Assembly (NCBI GenBank): GCA_031271525.1
Contig: JAISVO010000083.1
Location: 1-17,353 of the forward strand
Direction: 5' to 3'
From: Oscillospiraceae bacterium
Lineage (GTDB): Bacteria; Bacillota; Clostridia; Oscillospirales; UBA929
DNA: 17,353 nucleotides
Shown here: one piece after another, positions 6,788 to 14,814 of the stretch
How the letters are laid out: each line of letters opens with the position of its first letter
Numbering within the stretch: the first letter of the stretch is position 1
Position numbers and translations under genes: made by a program
The notes under the pieces: model-generated
What the model was told of the DNA's origin: nothing
Databases searched by the model: none
The model's input: only the letters and a program-made list of their open reading frames with translations

Positions 6788-8383
6788 CTACGTCAGCCGT
6801 AAAATCGGGTTTTTTTGCAGGAAATTGAATTTCACGACCATGCGGGAGTTGATCCACGCGTTTGGGTCGGCGTTGAACGCGTCAAGCTGCGACTTCACTT
6901 CTTCGGCGTTGTTTTGGTTTTCACAGTCAAGCTCCAGCAGTTTCCGAAGCTTCTGCTCGGCGGCGTCCCATTTTTCTTTGTCGTTTTGGGTGCGCGCGAA
7001 GCGCAGGTCATGCGCCGCCAAGGTTTCTTTGTAATGCAGCGAGGTGCCGAGAAGGCTTCTGCCGATAGAAAGCGTATCCTCGTATTGCGCCCTGATGTCC
7101 TCGTTCCCGGCGGAACCTTCCGCCGCTTTGGCGAGGAGGGCGGCGGCTCTCAGGATGCACTCGGCGGCGTAGCCCAGGCGGATCCCGATGTCCTCAATCA
7201 GCCACGGGTGGATGTTTGAAGGGCGGGTCACCATATAAAAGGCGCGCCTGTTGCTCTCCCACGCCGGGGTTTCCCAGTACATGCTGTCAAACTCAACGCC
7301 GTCCCACGAGTGACCCGGACCAAAGAATGTCACGTTTGTAAGCGGGTACGCGCCGTCGTAGGGGATGTACTTCACCCCGTTGGAAACCTCTTCCCATGCC
7401 TCAAGCAGCAGAGGGGCGGCATCACCGTATTTTTCGGCGACCCTTGACACAAGCGCGTCATATCCGTCTTGCGGGGCTTTGACATATTCGGCGAAGAGGC
7501 TTGTGTTGACAGAGAGCTTTGACAGGACGATTCCGAAGTGCTCCCTCACGCCGATTACGCCGTCCAGCGCGGCAAAGGCTTCGATCTGATCGTAAACAAG
7601 TCTCGGGCAGGGCAGCCTCTGAACGGAATGGCAGCCGATTCCGCAGCCGGTGATCTGGATCTCGCCGATGACCGGAATATTCCGTTCATGGCACATCCGC
7701 ACCGTCGTCCGCACCCACATGTCGGTGGTGTTGATAAAGTAGGTCTCGGCGAGGGCGTTGTTGATCACGACGCCGAAATGCGCCGGGTCTATCTTTTCGA
7801 TGATCTTATAGGTCTGCCCGGCGGAGATTTCCCACGGCTGCCACCAGAGGGTCGCCCCCGGTCTTTCCAGCTGGAGAGCCTCCTTCATCTCGTTCAGGAA
7901 GCCCGGAAGCCTTTCGTAAATTGGGATGCCGCCGCATCTCGGGCAGTCTCCGAACTCGTCGCAAATCCATGAATCCTGATCGTAAGTATAGATCATTACG
8001 TCGTTCAGCGCGGGGAAGTCGCGCAAAAGTTTGAGAAGCAGCTCCTTATACTTTTCCCGGACTTCGGGGTCAAGGATACAGGAGGCGACGACTCTGGGCG
8101 GAGCCTTTTGCGCCATCCGGGGAACACCGAAATGCGGCATGACCCGGAACCCGTATTTTTCGGACTGCGCCAGACGGTGGCGGAACTGCTCCATATGCTC
8201 GCCGTCCAAATCCTCCAGGTTCAGAACCTCGTTTCCGGGACGTCCGCCCCATGCCAAGTTCAGCTGAAGCATGTTGATTCCGAGGTCTTTCAGCGCCTCC
8301 ATTTGTTCATCCGACCACTCGTTTTCGCACAGTGTCGGACTGCCGACGATGCCTCCGTAATACTGGAAACCATGCTTTGACAT
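6788..8383 (-). CDS. Uncharacterised Cys-rich, probably TIM-barrel protein, copy A
   Basis: 531 aa from the ATG at 8383. Another in-frame ATG at 8392 has AGAAAGG directly against it with no spacing, whereas that site is well spaced for 8383. Paralogue of the protein at 4003-5646. Numbered from 8392, the shared marks are L-G-I-N-M-L-Q-L-N-L-A-W (37-48), F-G-V-P (88-91), C144-x5-C150-x2-C153 then G-G-I-P, W-W-Q-P-W-E (183-188), G-C-G (249-251), P-C-P-R-L-V-Y (261-267) and S-N-R-R-A-F-Y-M-V-T-R near the middle-to-end. The C-terminal ~120 residues are charged and helical. There is no signal peptide. It begins about 20 bp after the second permease, inside the operon. A sugar-active, glycosidase-like barrel is inference; a Zn knuckle formed by the three cysteines plus another ligand is possible. 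Confidence 0.75.
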   Translation of the reverse strand: MSKHGFQYYGGIVGSPTLCENEWSDEQMEALKDLGINMLQLNLAWGGRPGNEVLNLEDLDGEHMEQFRHRLAQSEKYGFRVMPHFGVPRMAQKAPPRVVASCILDPEVREKYKELLLKLLRDFPALNDVMIYTYDQDSWICDEFGDCPRCGGIPIYERLPGFLNEMKEALQLERPGATLWWQPWEISAGQTYKIIEKIDPAHFGVVINNALAETYFINTTDMWVRTTVRMCHERNIPVIGEIQITGCGIGCHSVQRLPCPRLVYDQIEAFAALDGVIGVREHFGIVLSKLSVNTSLFAEYVKAPQDGYDALVSRVAEKYGDAAPLLLEAWEEVSNGVKYIPYDGAYPLTNVTFFGPGHSWDGVEFDSMYWETPAWESNRRAFYMVTRPSNIHPWLIEDIGIRLGYAAECILRAAALLAKAAEGSAGNEDIRAQYEDTLSIGRSLLGTSLHYKETLAAHDLRFARTQNDKEKWDAAEQKLRKLLELDCENQNNAEEVKSQLDAFNADPNAWINSRMVVKFNFLQKNPILRLT

Positions 8384-8402
8384 TCCATTCATCCTTTCTG
8401 TG

Positions 8403-9281
8403 TCAGCCTTTTAAGGCGCCTTCCACAATGCCCCGGATCAGATACCGGTTTACGATAACAAAGATAATCGAAACCGGTATAATGCAGAGCACGATAAACG
8501 CGTAGATGTAGTCCCACCGCATGGCTGACCCGATCATTTTTCCGTAAAAGTCCGACAGCGCCGGCATCAGCGGCCTCTTTGAATCGTCGTTGAACACAAG
8601 CTGCGCCAGTGTCACATCGTTCCAAATACCGATCGACTGCACCAAAACAAGGGTCGAGGTCGTGGGGACGGAGAGCGGAAAAAATATTTTGAAGAACATC
8701 CGCCAAAGGGAGCACCCGTCGATTCGGGCGGCCTCTTCCATCTCCCTTGGCACCGTGCCGAAGAAGCCGTTGTACAGGAACATCGCTGTCGGCATTCCCA
8801 TCGCGACATAGAGGAGCACGGCACCCAGATATTGGTCCCGAAGCCCGAGATTGGTAATCAGCCGGATCTGCGGGAAGATCATCGTAAAGGTCGGCAGGGT
8901 GATTCCAAGCACAAACATCAGGTAGATCCCCCGCTTGATCTTGCTCGGGCGGCGGGCTACGACGAAACCGGCCATCGCCCCGGTGATTACCATAAGCGAG
9001 AGGGAACCCGCCAGTATGATCGCGCTGTTTCGCAGACCGACAAAATAATCCAGTCTGCCAAACACATACTTGTAATTGGAGAAGGACGTGGTCTTCGGCC
9101 AGGCTATGGGGGATTCCCAAAACTCCCGCATCGTTTTGAAGGAGTTCAGCAGAATCACGTACAGGGGAAAGAGCATGACGACCGCGACCACAATCATACA
9201 GGCGGTCACCAAAGAACGCCGCAAAGCCCTGTTTTTCAGCACAGACCCGAACGGACGGAGCCTCTGTTTACCCGCATTCAT
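8403..9281 (-). CDS. CUT1-family ABC transporter permease (MalG/UgpE-like)
   Basis: 292 aa with about six membrane spans: roughly 24-46, 86-108, 118-138, 150-172, 205-225 and 257-282. The EAA loop that contacts the ATPase is at 183-205: E-E-A-A-R-I-D-G, then F-F-P-L-S-V-P. Second membrane subunit of a sugar importer. Its ATG overlaps the stop of the first permease by 4 bp (ATGA at 9278-9281), so translation is coupled. No ATPase gene is in the window; Gram-positive CUT1 importers commonly share a MsmX-type ATPase encoded elsewhere. Confidence 0.96.
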   Translation of the reverse strand: MNAGKQRLRPFGSVLKNRALRRSLVTACMIVVAVVMLFPLYVILLNSFKTMREFWESPIAWPKTTSFSNYKYVFGRLDYFVGLRNSAIILAGSLSLMVITGAMAGFVVARRPSKIKRGIYLMFVLGITLPTFTMIFPQIRLITNLGLRDQYLGAVLLYVAMGMPTAMFLYNGFFGTVPREMEEAARIDGCSLWRMFFKIFFPLSVPTTSTLVLVQSIGIWNDVTLAQLVFNDDSKRPLMPALSDFYGKMIGSAMRWDYIYAFIVLCIIPVSIIFVIVNRYLIRGIVEGALKG

Positions 9282-10219
9282 TCTCTGATCCCCCTCTCCC
9301 TGCGCCTCAGCAGGACATTGATCACGGTGACCAAAACAAAAATGAAGAGCGCGACAATGATCGACATGGCGCAGCCAAGCCCAACCTTGTAGGCAGAGAC
9401 CGAAAACTCCATGACCGACATGTTGACCACCTTTGTCGCAGTCCCGGGACCGCCCTGTGTCAGGTAAAAGATCATTTCATAAGATTTCAGCGAGTTTACC
9501 AAAAGCAGGATCATGTTGATCGACAGCGACGGTACGATCATCTTCCATGTGATATGGTACACCTGCCGCCAGTACCCGGCGCCGTCGATCTCGGCGGTTT
9601 CATAGAGTTCGCGCGGGATGATTTGCATACCGGCGAGATAGATCATTGAGGTCGTGCCCAGCTGTACCCACGCGCCGGTGAGCACCACAACGATCATCGC
9701 CGTATTCACGTTCCCGAGCAGGTTCCCCCTGAGCCCGCTCAGACCTACCATCGTCAACAGGCGGTTGATAATCCCCATGTTGTCCTCGTTCAGCACGGGG
9801 GCGTAGATCTCGCGGAATACGAAGCCGACAATCAGACCGGATACAAGCATCGGTATGAAGAATGTGAGCCTCAGCACGGGGGTAAACCGAGAGCGTCTGT
9901 TCAGCGCGAGAGCCACAAAGAATCCGCCGAAGGTGAGAACCGTCATGTTAAGCACGGCATAGTAAAGGGTCGTCGGAAGAGTCCTGAAAATGGTGCTGTT
10001 GGAAAAGAATTCTATATAGTTGTCAAACCATATAAAATTGGATTCTCTGGAAATCCCGTTCCAGTCCGTAAAAGAATACATCACCGAGGTGGAAACGGGG
10101 TAGAGGAAAAACACGATAAAAATCGTCAGAGCCGGAATCAAAAAGACAATCTGGATTATTTTATCCCGCGCGCCGTCGCGGTTCGGCGAGAGCTTGCCTC
10201 TGGCGTATAGGCGCTTCAA
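9278..10219 (-). CDS. CUT1-family ABC transporter permease (MalF/UgpA-like)
   Basis: 313 aa if begun at the TTG at 10219, 316 aa if begun at the GTG at 10228. The TTG is preferred because an AAGAGGTGA ribosome site, itself containing the GTG, is ideally spaced for it; the GTG has almost no site of its own. There is no ATG nearby. About six membrane spans with the first at about 25-48. The EAA loop is near residues 207-230: E-T-A-E-I-D-G-A-G, then I-V-P-S-L. First membrane subunit of the importer whose binding protein is encoded just upstream. It overlaps the second permease gene by 4 bp. A strong hairpin lies just before it and may lower its expression relative to the binding protein. Confidence 0.95.
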   Translation of the reverse strand: MKRLYARGKLSPNRDGARDKIIQIVFLIPALTIFIVFFLYPVSTSVMYSFTDWNGISRESNFIWFDNYIEFFSNSTIFRTLPTTLYYAVLNMTVLTFGGFFVALALNRRSRFTPVLRLTFFIPMLVSGLIVGFVFREIYAPVLNEDNMGIINRLLTMVGLSGLRGNLLGNVNTAMIVVVLTGAWVQLGTTSMIYLAGMQIIPRELYETAEIDGAGYWRQVYHITWKMIVPSLSINMILLLVNSLKSYEMIFYLTQGGPGTATKVVNMSVMEFSVSAYKVGLGCAMSIIVALFIFVLVTVINVLLRRRERGIRE

Positions 10220-10240
10220 AGTTTTCACCTCTTTTCTAAA

Positions 10241-10270
10241 TGTGCTTCCGGCGTTTGCGCCGGAAGCACA
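10241..10270. promoter_or_regulatory. Intercistronic hairpin (mRNA stabiliser or partial terminator)
   Basis: Perfect 13-bp inverted repeat: arm TGTGCTTCCGGCG (10241-10253), 4-nt loop, complementary arm 10258-10270. It lies 15 bp after the stop of the binding-protein gene and just before the permease start. On the leftward strand it is followed only by TTTAG, so termination would be partial. Hairpins in this place are known in sugar-importer operons to keep binding protein in excess over membrane subunits. Confidence 0.75.
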
Positions 10271-10285
10271 TTGTTACGGTTTCGG

Positions 10286-11656
10286 TTACTGTATCGTCCC
10301 CATCCAGATGTCGTGCAGCTGGGCTAAGGTCGCTTTCAGAGCTTCTTCCTTCTCGCCGGCCGGAAGCCTCATGACGTCGGTCAGAAGTGTGAGGTTATTC
10401 TGTACCTCGGGAGGCCATACAATCCAGCCGTGGGACGGGTTGTCCCGGTATTTTTCCAGGTTTTTAATGATGTCGGGCATATCGACGCTCACATCGTCGA
10501 AGGTTGAAAGGGAGTTCATTGATTTGCAAATCAAATTGTTGTTTTCGGGGTTCATAAGGTAATCGAGGAACAGGAGAGCCGCTTCTTTTTCCGCACCTTC
10601 CGCGAAGCCGCTGACCGCGAACGCGTTGCCGGCAGCCGCGATCAAAGCGCCGTGGTTGGTTTCGCTCGGGATCGGGATCATCAGAAGGCTGACGTTTTCG
10701 GTGTTCATTTCGTTGATGACGTTCAGGTCATAGCTTCCCATCGCGATCAGACCGGTTTTGCCGTCCAGGAGTTCCATCAGCTCACGGCCCATACGGGTTG
10801 TGCTCGGCGCGGTATCGACGTTGATATAGCCCGCTTCAGCCCAGTCGATCGCGACCTTCTTATACATTTCATAGACCTCGGGGCTGTCGAAACGCTTCTC
10901 GCCCGATGCGACCTTCTCGTCGAAATCCGGCTCAAACTGGTAAATAAAAGAAGCGGTCAAAATCGAGGTGATCATCAGCGGGTAGTTGTCGGTGAGGGTT
11001 ATCGGGAAGCTGATCTCGGGATCGTTTTTCAAGGTTTCAAGGATGTTGACAAATTCCGCATAATTTTCCGGCGCGGAGAGGTTGTTGCGAGCGAAGACTT
11101 CCTCATTGTAGGCAAAGGTCAGGAACGAGGTGTTGAACGGGGCGATGTAGGTTTCGCCGTTGTAGACGCTCTCCTGCGCCCCGGCGAAGCCCAGCCGCTC
11201 GACCCACGGTTCGCCGGTAAGGACGGCAAGCGCGTTGCTGTCGATATAGGGGTCAACCGAATTGCCCGGCCATACCGAGAATATCTCCGGCACATTGTTG
11301 GTTTGGATGCGCTCGTTCAGCTCGGTGTAATGGGTCGCGACGGCGGACTCGTATACGTTTACCTTGATGCCCGTCTCCTGTTCAAATTTGGTGGCGATTT
11401 CTTGAAATACCGGGTGGCTTTCGGCAAAGGAATGCATGATTTCGATCTCGGTGCCCTCAAGAGGTTTCCCCGGCGGCACTTCGCCCCCTTGGTCGCCCGT
11501 ATCCTCTCCGGGATCGGCCGTATCCGGGGTATCCGCCGAGTTGTTTTCGTTCGCCGGGGGATTGGCTGATTCGGACGGAGAACAAGCGCTGATAAACACA
11601 GTCAGCAAGAGAACGCTCATCAGCAGTGCCAAGACGCGCAGAACATTCGTTTTCAT
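10286..11656 (-). CDS. Extracellular solute-binding lipoprotein of CUT1 sugar ABC importer
   Basis: 456 aa, usual length for family 1 extracellular solute-binding proteins. Lipoprotein signal: K-T-N-V-L-R, a hydrophobic run at ~7-21 and lipobox I-S-A-C with the lipidated Cys at 25. Residues ~26-72 are a low-complexity linker rich in Asn, Pro, Glu and Asp. The mature binding domain opens with I-E-I-M-H-S-F and includes the T-K-F-E-Q-E-T-G-I-K-V-N-V pattern common to these proteins. It should capture an oligosaccharide outside the membrane and hand it to the two permeases. An AGGAGGAGG site 7 bp before the ATG predicts strong translation. A possible promoter of its own lies upstream (11687-11695). 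The exact sugar cannot be read from the sequence; context favours a rhamnose-type deoxyhexose. Confidence 0.96.
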   Translation of the reverse strand: MKTNVLRVLALLMSVLLLTVFISACSPSESANPPANENNSADTPDTADPGEDTGDQGGEVPPGKPLEGTEIEIMHSFAESHPVFQEIATKFEQETGIKVNVYESAVATHYTELNERIQTNNVPEIFSVWPGNSVDPYIDSNALAVLTGEPWVERLGFAGAQESVYNGETYIAPFNTSFLTFAYNEEVFARNNLSAPENYAEFVNILETLKNDPEISFPITLTDNYPLMITSILTASFIYQFEPDFDEKVASGEKRFDSPEVYEMYKKVAIDWAEAGYINVDTAPSTTRMGRELMELLDGKTGLIAMGSYDLNVINEMNTENVSLLMIPIPSETNHGALIAAAGNAFAVSGFAEGAEKEAALLFLDYLMNPENNNLICKSMNSLSTFDDVSVDMPDIIKNLEKYRDNPSHGWIVWPPEVQNNLTLLTDVMRLPAGEKEEALKATLAQLHDIWMGTIQ

Positions 11657-11686
11657 TTGTTTACCTCCTCCTATATTGGTAGAATC

Positions 11687-11695
11687 AGTGTATCA
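11687..11695 (-). promoter_or_regulatory. Candidate extended -10 promoter for the importer genes
   Basis: Leftward strand reads TGATACACT, an extended -10 form (TGn followed by TACACT) about 30 bp before the binding-protein ATG, inside an AT-rich patch unlike the surrounding coding DNA. No good -35 is seen 17 bp upstream, which extended -10 promoters can lack. It would give importer expression separate from the two upstream enzyme genes. Confidence 0.35.
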
Positions 11696-11727
11696 CATTT
11701 ACTATGCATAAATATATGGGGAATTTT

Positions 11728-11745
11728 ATTGCGTATTTAGGCAAT
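11728..11745. promoter_or_regulatory. Palindrome ATTGC-N8-GCAAT, possible operator
   Basis: 18-bp inverted repeat with perfect 5-bp arms (11728-11732 and 11741-11745), lying upstream of the candidate promoter of the binding-protein gene. Its size and placement suit a regulator site, but 5-bp arms can arise by chance. Confidence 0.2.
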
Positions 11746-11755
11746 CTGACGATGG

Positions 11756-14700
11756 TCACGCTGCCGGCGCGGCGGTAAACGTCCTTGTCTCCGTTTGCGT
11801 CTCCCCTTTGGCGTTAAGCGCCGTCACCCGCCAGTAATACGTTGTGCCCGGGGAAAGCCCGGTCAGGTCGCGGATCAGGGGATCGCCGTCCGATTCAACC
11901 TCGGCGGCAATTTGGGAGAATTCAGGATCTAGAGCTACCGTGAGGCGGTAGCGGACAGCGCCGCCGGACGGCTGCCACCCAAACGCGGGGCTTGCGGAAT
12001 CGACGCCGGAAGCGCCGTTATACGGGAATACAGCCTCAAAGTTTTCGGGCGCGGCGGCTGCTTTTTGCCCTTCGACCTTTAACGAAACGGTTTCGCCGGG
12101 TTCCGCCGCAATCGTTACCAGCGCGAAACAACCGCCGCTGAGGGAGATGAATTCGCCGCCGGAAACCTTAGCGCCGCCGCTTCCTTTGGGGATTCGGACA
12201 AGAAGGCGTTTCTCCGCCGCGACGCCCGAACGGTTTGTCACCGTTACCTCGGTTGCCCGTTCGGAGTAAGAAGCGCTGACAAGCCACTGCCCCGAAGCGG
12301 CCATATCCCGAAAGGAAACGCCCTGTTCCAGCCACTCCTCCGTAACAGACGGGAAGACGCCGATCACGTCGCCGTACCCGTCAAACAGCATGTCGTTAAC
12401 CGCCATCAGGTAAGAGCCAAGCGCCCCCAGTTCCGGTGCCTGCCGGAAATCGCGGTCATCCGCCGCGACGCATTCGATCATCGTGGTATCGTCGTAGAGA
12501 CATTGGGTTGGGTCCAGCAGCATACGGGCTGTGTCCAGCGCGAAATCGGCCAGATGGGCTTTCGACACGGTCGCCGACAGCCATCCTCTGTTAAAAAAAT
12601 ACGACAGGTTGCCGCCGTCCAGGATGCTTACGCAGGTGGGCATAAATGATTTCGCGCCAATCTCTTGGGTTTTCAGCCAGAAAAAGGGCATACACTGCGG
12701 TCCGCCGGACTTGTCGTTCCGGGTGAGACCCTCGGGGATGAACGCCGTATTGATGTAAATATCAGCCCCGTAATCGGGGTTATAGACGGTCGGCAACCCG
12801 ATGTCCGGCAGCATTTCATCCCATTCCGCGCGGGAAACCCCGTATTCCCGGCATGTTTCGATCAGCCATATCAGCCCGTTGTTTTGCAGGAAATCCCCGG
12901 GATAGTAGTGGTTGAAGTCCTCGGGGATCGGCGACCATACGCCGTCATGCGCGTAGCCTCCGATCTCTTCGAAATAATCCTGGCTCGACGCCTGCGCCAA
13001 CGTCTGCCGCCACAAAATGTCCAGCGCCGGTTCCAGCGGAGCGCCGGTGTAGTTCGCCTGCGCCAAGGCGGTGTATACCACGTTTGCCCCCGGATAGTCG
13101 TTATGCCACGTCTGTTCCAAACTGGGATCCTGCACCGATGTTCCGTCGTACCCCATTAGTCCCGCGTATTTAACCGAACCTTCGGGGTAGTTGTAGTAGT
13201 CGTTGGACGCAAGCTCCATCAGGCGGGGCTGGACACGGTATATCCAGTCCGTGATGCTCTGCGTCACCTCGGTGCGGTTCGCGGGCATCAGCCCGAGGAT
13301 GCTGAACATGATGTCAAACTCAAAGCACACGTTGCCGAAAAATCCGTCCGGGTTGGTGGCGTAGCAGCCCGGCGGCACCCTGCTTCCCGCAACGGCCACC
13401 GCGTTGTAGAACAAGGCTCTCGCGTACCACTTCGCCATCCCCAAATCGGGGATGCTCACGCTGCTTTTCGCGTAATAAGCGTCCCACCAGCTCTTCGCGT
13501 TTTGCAGCTGCGCCTCAAAGCCCCGGTCGCGGGCTTCCTTCGCGCGCCTCACCGCCTGCTCCACGGCGTCCGGCTCATTGATGGTACATGCCGGAGCAAC
13601 GAACATATAAGCGCTTTCCCCCGCCCGAAACACCATCCGCCCGGCGTCCGCGTCCGCTTCCCCGTTCCCGGCGATCGCGATCACGGCGGTCTCCGCGCCG
13701 AGCGGCGCCGTTGCCACAAGGCAGCCGCCGATTTCGGAAAACGTCAGGCCGAGCAGGTAATCCGTCGGGGTCACGCCGAGGGAGAAGGGTGCCGCGCCGC
13801 CGCTCACCGAAAAGTTCGCGACTCCGTCCGGCGACACAAAAGTACGGCGGCTGGTTTGGATGTCTCCGTCTTTCAGGGTAAGGGTCAGGTTGGTCGAAAC
13901 GGAGCCGTCGGTGATGTCGAGCACCTGATCAAAGCCGTCGCCCGCGATCGTACCCGGCTCGGTTGAACCGTCCGGGGCGACATATTCCCCCGCCAGTTTG
14001 AAGGGGGTTTTCTTGACCGTCCCTTCCCACCAGTAATCGTATATGAATTTGCCGTCCTGCTTCCTGTTCGGCGCCATAAAACCGTACGGACCAATCAGCA
14101 TCGTTGTTCCGTTCAGTCCCGTGTACATATATTCGTATTTGCGGGCGTTCAGCCGGTCCCTGCCGTGCTTTTCGACCTTTGCGCCGTTCAAAATTTCCTG
14201 CCATTCGCTCCGCGCGGGCAAAACCGGCTCCGCCGAGACCCCGCGAAAACGGACGCCGCTCCCTGTCGCGAGCAGCGCGATCCGGGTCTGACCGGGCGCG
14301 ACCATGATGTCGCTGCGCTCGCTAACCAGTTCCCCGTTTACATAGTATTTGGCGTTGTGCCCGCGCAGCTCGACCTTCAGCTGATGCCACACGTCCGCCC
14401 CGTATTCCCCGGGGATGCCGTACCCCTCGCCGTACATGCTCTGCCTGTTATGGATGACCGCTCCGCCTGTGCCCGTATCGATCATCAGGTCGGTGTACCG
14501 CTTTGAAAAATTGTCCTCGCTCTCGCGGAAGACAAGTCCCGCCGCGCTCTCCGTGCCGGGAAACATCACCTCGGCGGACAAGTCGATATTTTCCTGATCT
14601 ATTTCTTTGCCGAGGAGGAGCAGGCTGTCTTTCTGATCGCTTAGGGTGGAGTATATGCCGTCTTTGATTTCCCAGTCCCCCGCCTCCGTAATCCAATCGG

Positions 14701-14809
14701 CGTCACGGAGAGCGATGCCGCTGCCGGGCGCGCGGAGCGTGACAAAAACCAGTATCAGGGCAAGCGCCGCCGCCCCGATGACGGAAGCGATCACGATTCT
14801 CTTTTTCAC
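11756..14809 (-). CDS. Membrane-anchored multidomain six-hairpin glycosidase-like protein
   Basis: 1017 aa. GTG start at 14809 with GGAGA 9 bp upstream, 5 bp after the previous stop. Domains in order: a basic residue start and hydrophobic segment at ~5-25 (signal anchor; no clear cleavage site or lipobox); a LamG/3-keto-disaccharide-hydrolase-type jelly roll at ~35-195 (A-D-W...G-D-W-E-I-K-D-G-I-Y, then D-V-W-H-Q-L-K-V-E and Y-Y-V-N-G-E); a beta domain at ~200-410; an alpha/alpha-barrel of six-hairpin glycosidase type at ~435-830, with acidic candidates in E497-F-D499, E614-E615 and E630-D631-F-N; a beta tail at ~840-915 recalling GH95-type ends; and an Fn3 domain at ~921-1013 with Y-Y-W-R-V-T-A. 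Likely an outside-facing hydrolase trimming a glycan, plausibly of L-deoxyhexose residues. Exact GH family and substrate not determined. Confidence 0.8.
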   Translation of the reverse strand: MKKRIVIASVIGAAALALILVFVTLRAPGSGIALRDADWITEAGDWEIKDGIYSTLSDQKDSLLLLGKEIDQENIDLSAEVMFPGTESAAGLVFRESEDNFSKRYTDLMIDTGTGGAVIHNRQSMYGEGYGIPGEYGADVWHQLKVELRGHNAKYYVNGELVSERSDIMVAPGQTRIALLATGSGVRFRGVSAEPVLPARSEWQEILNGAKVEKHGRDRLNARKYEYMYTGLNGTTMLIGPYGFMAPNRKQDGKFIYDYWWEGTVKKTPFKLAGEYVAPDGSTEPGTIAGDGFDQVLDITDGSVSTNLTLTLKDGDIQTSRRTFVSPDGVANFSVSGGAAPFSLGVTPTDYLLGLTFSEIGGCLVATAPLGAETAVIAIAGNGEADADAGRMVFRAGESAYMFVAPACTINEPDAVEQAVRRAKEARDRGFEAQLQNAKSWWDAYYAKSSVSIPDLGMAKWYARALFYNAVAVAGSRVPPGCYATNPDGFFGNVCFEFDIMFSILGLMPANRTEVTQSITDWIYRVQPRLMELASNDYYNYPEGSVKYAGLMGYDGTSVQDPSLEQTWHNDYPGANVVYTALAQANYTGAPLEPALDILWRQTLAQASSQDYFEEIGGYAHDGVWSPIPEDFNHYYPGDFLQNNGLIWLIETCREYGVSRAEWDEMLPDIGLPTVYNPDYGADIYINTAFIPEGLTRNDKSGGPQCMPFFWLKTQEIGAKSFMPTCVSILDGGNLSYFFNRGWLSATVSKAHLADFALDTARMLLDPTQCLYDDTTMIECVAADDRDFRQAPELGALGSYLMAVNDMLFDGYGDVIGVFPSVTEEWLEQGVSFRDMAASGQWLVSASYSERATEVTVTNRSGVAAEKRLLVRIPKGSGGAKVSGGEFISLSGGCFALVTIAAEPGETVSLKVEGQKAAAAPENFEAVFPYNGASGVDSASPAFGWQPSGGAVRYRLTVALDPEFSQIAAEVESDGDPLIRDLTGLSPGTTYYWRVTALNAKGETQTETRTFTAAPAA

Positions 14810-14814
14810 GGCGC

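Noticed and set aside
5627..6802. Long open frame on the + strand (391 codons) opposite the UroD-like gene
   Set aside because: It is antisense to a gene with clear family motifs, overlaps it fully, and its translation is Arg/Pro/His-rich with no recognisable domain, as expected from GC-rich antisense DNA.
10652..11569. 305-codon + strand frame opposite the solute-binding protein gene
   Set aside because: Antisense shadow of a gene with signal peptide, lipobox and a strong ribosome site; no domain or own ribosome site seen.
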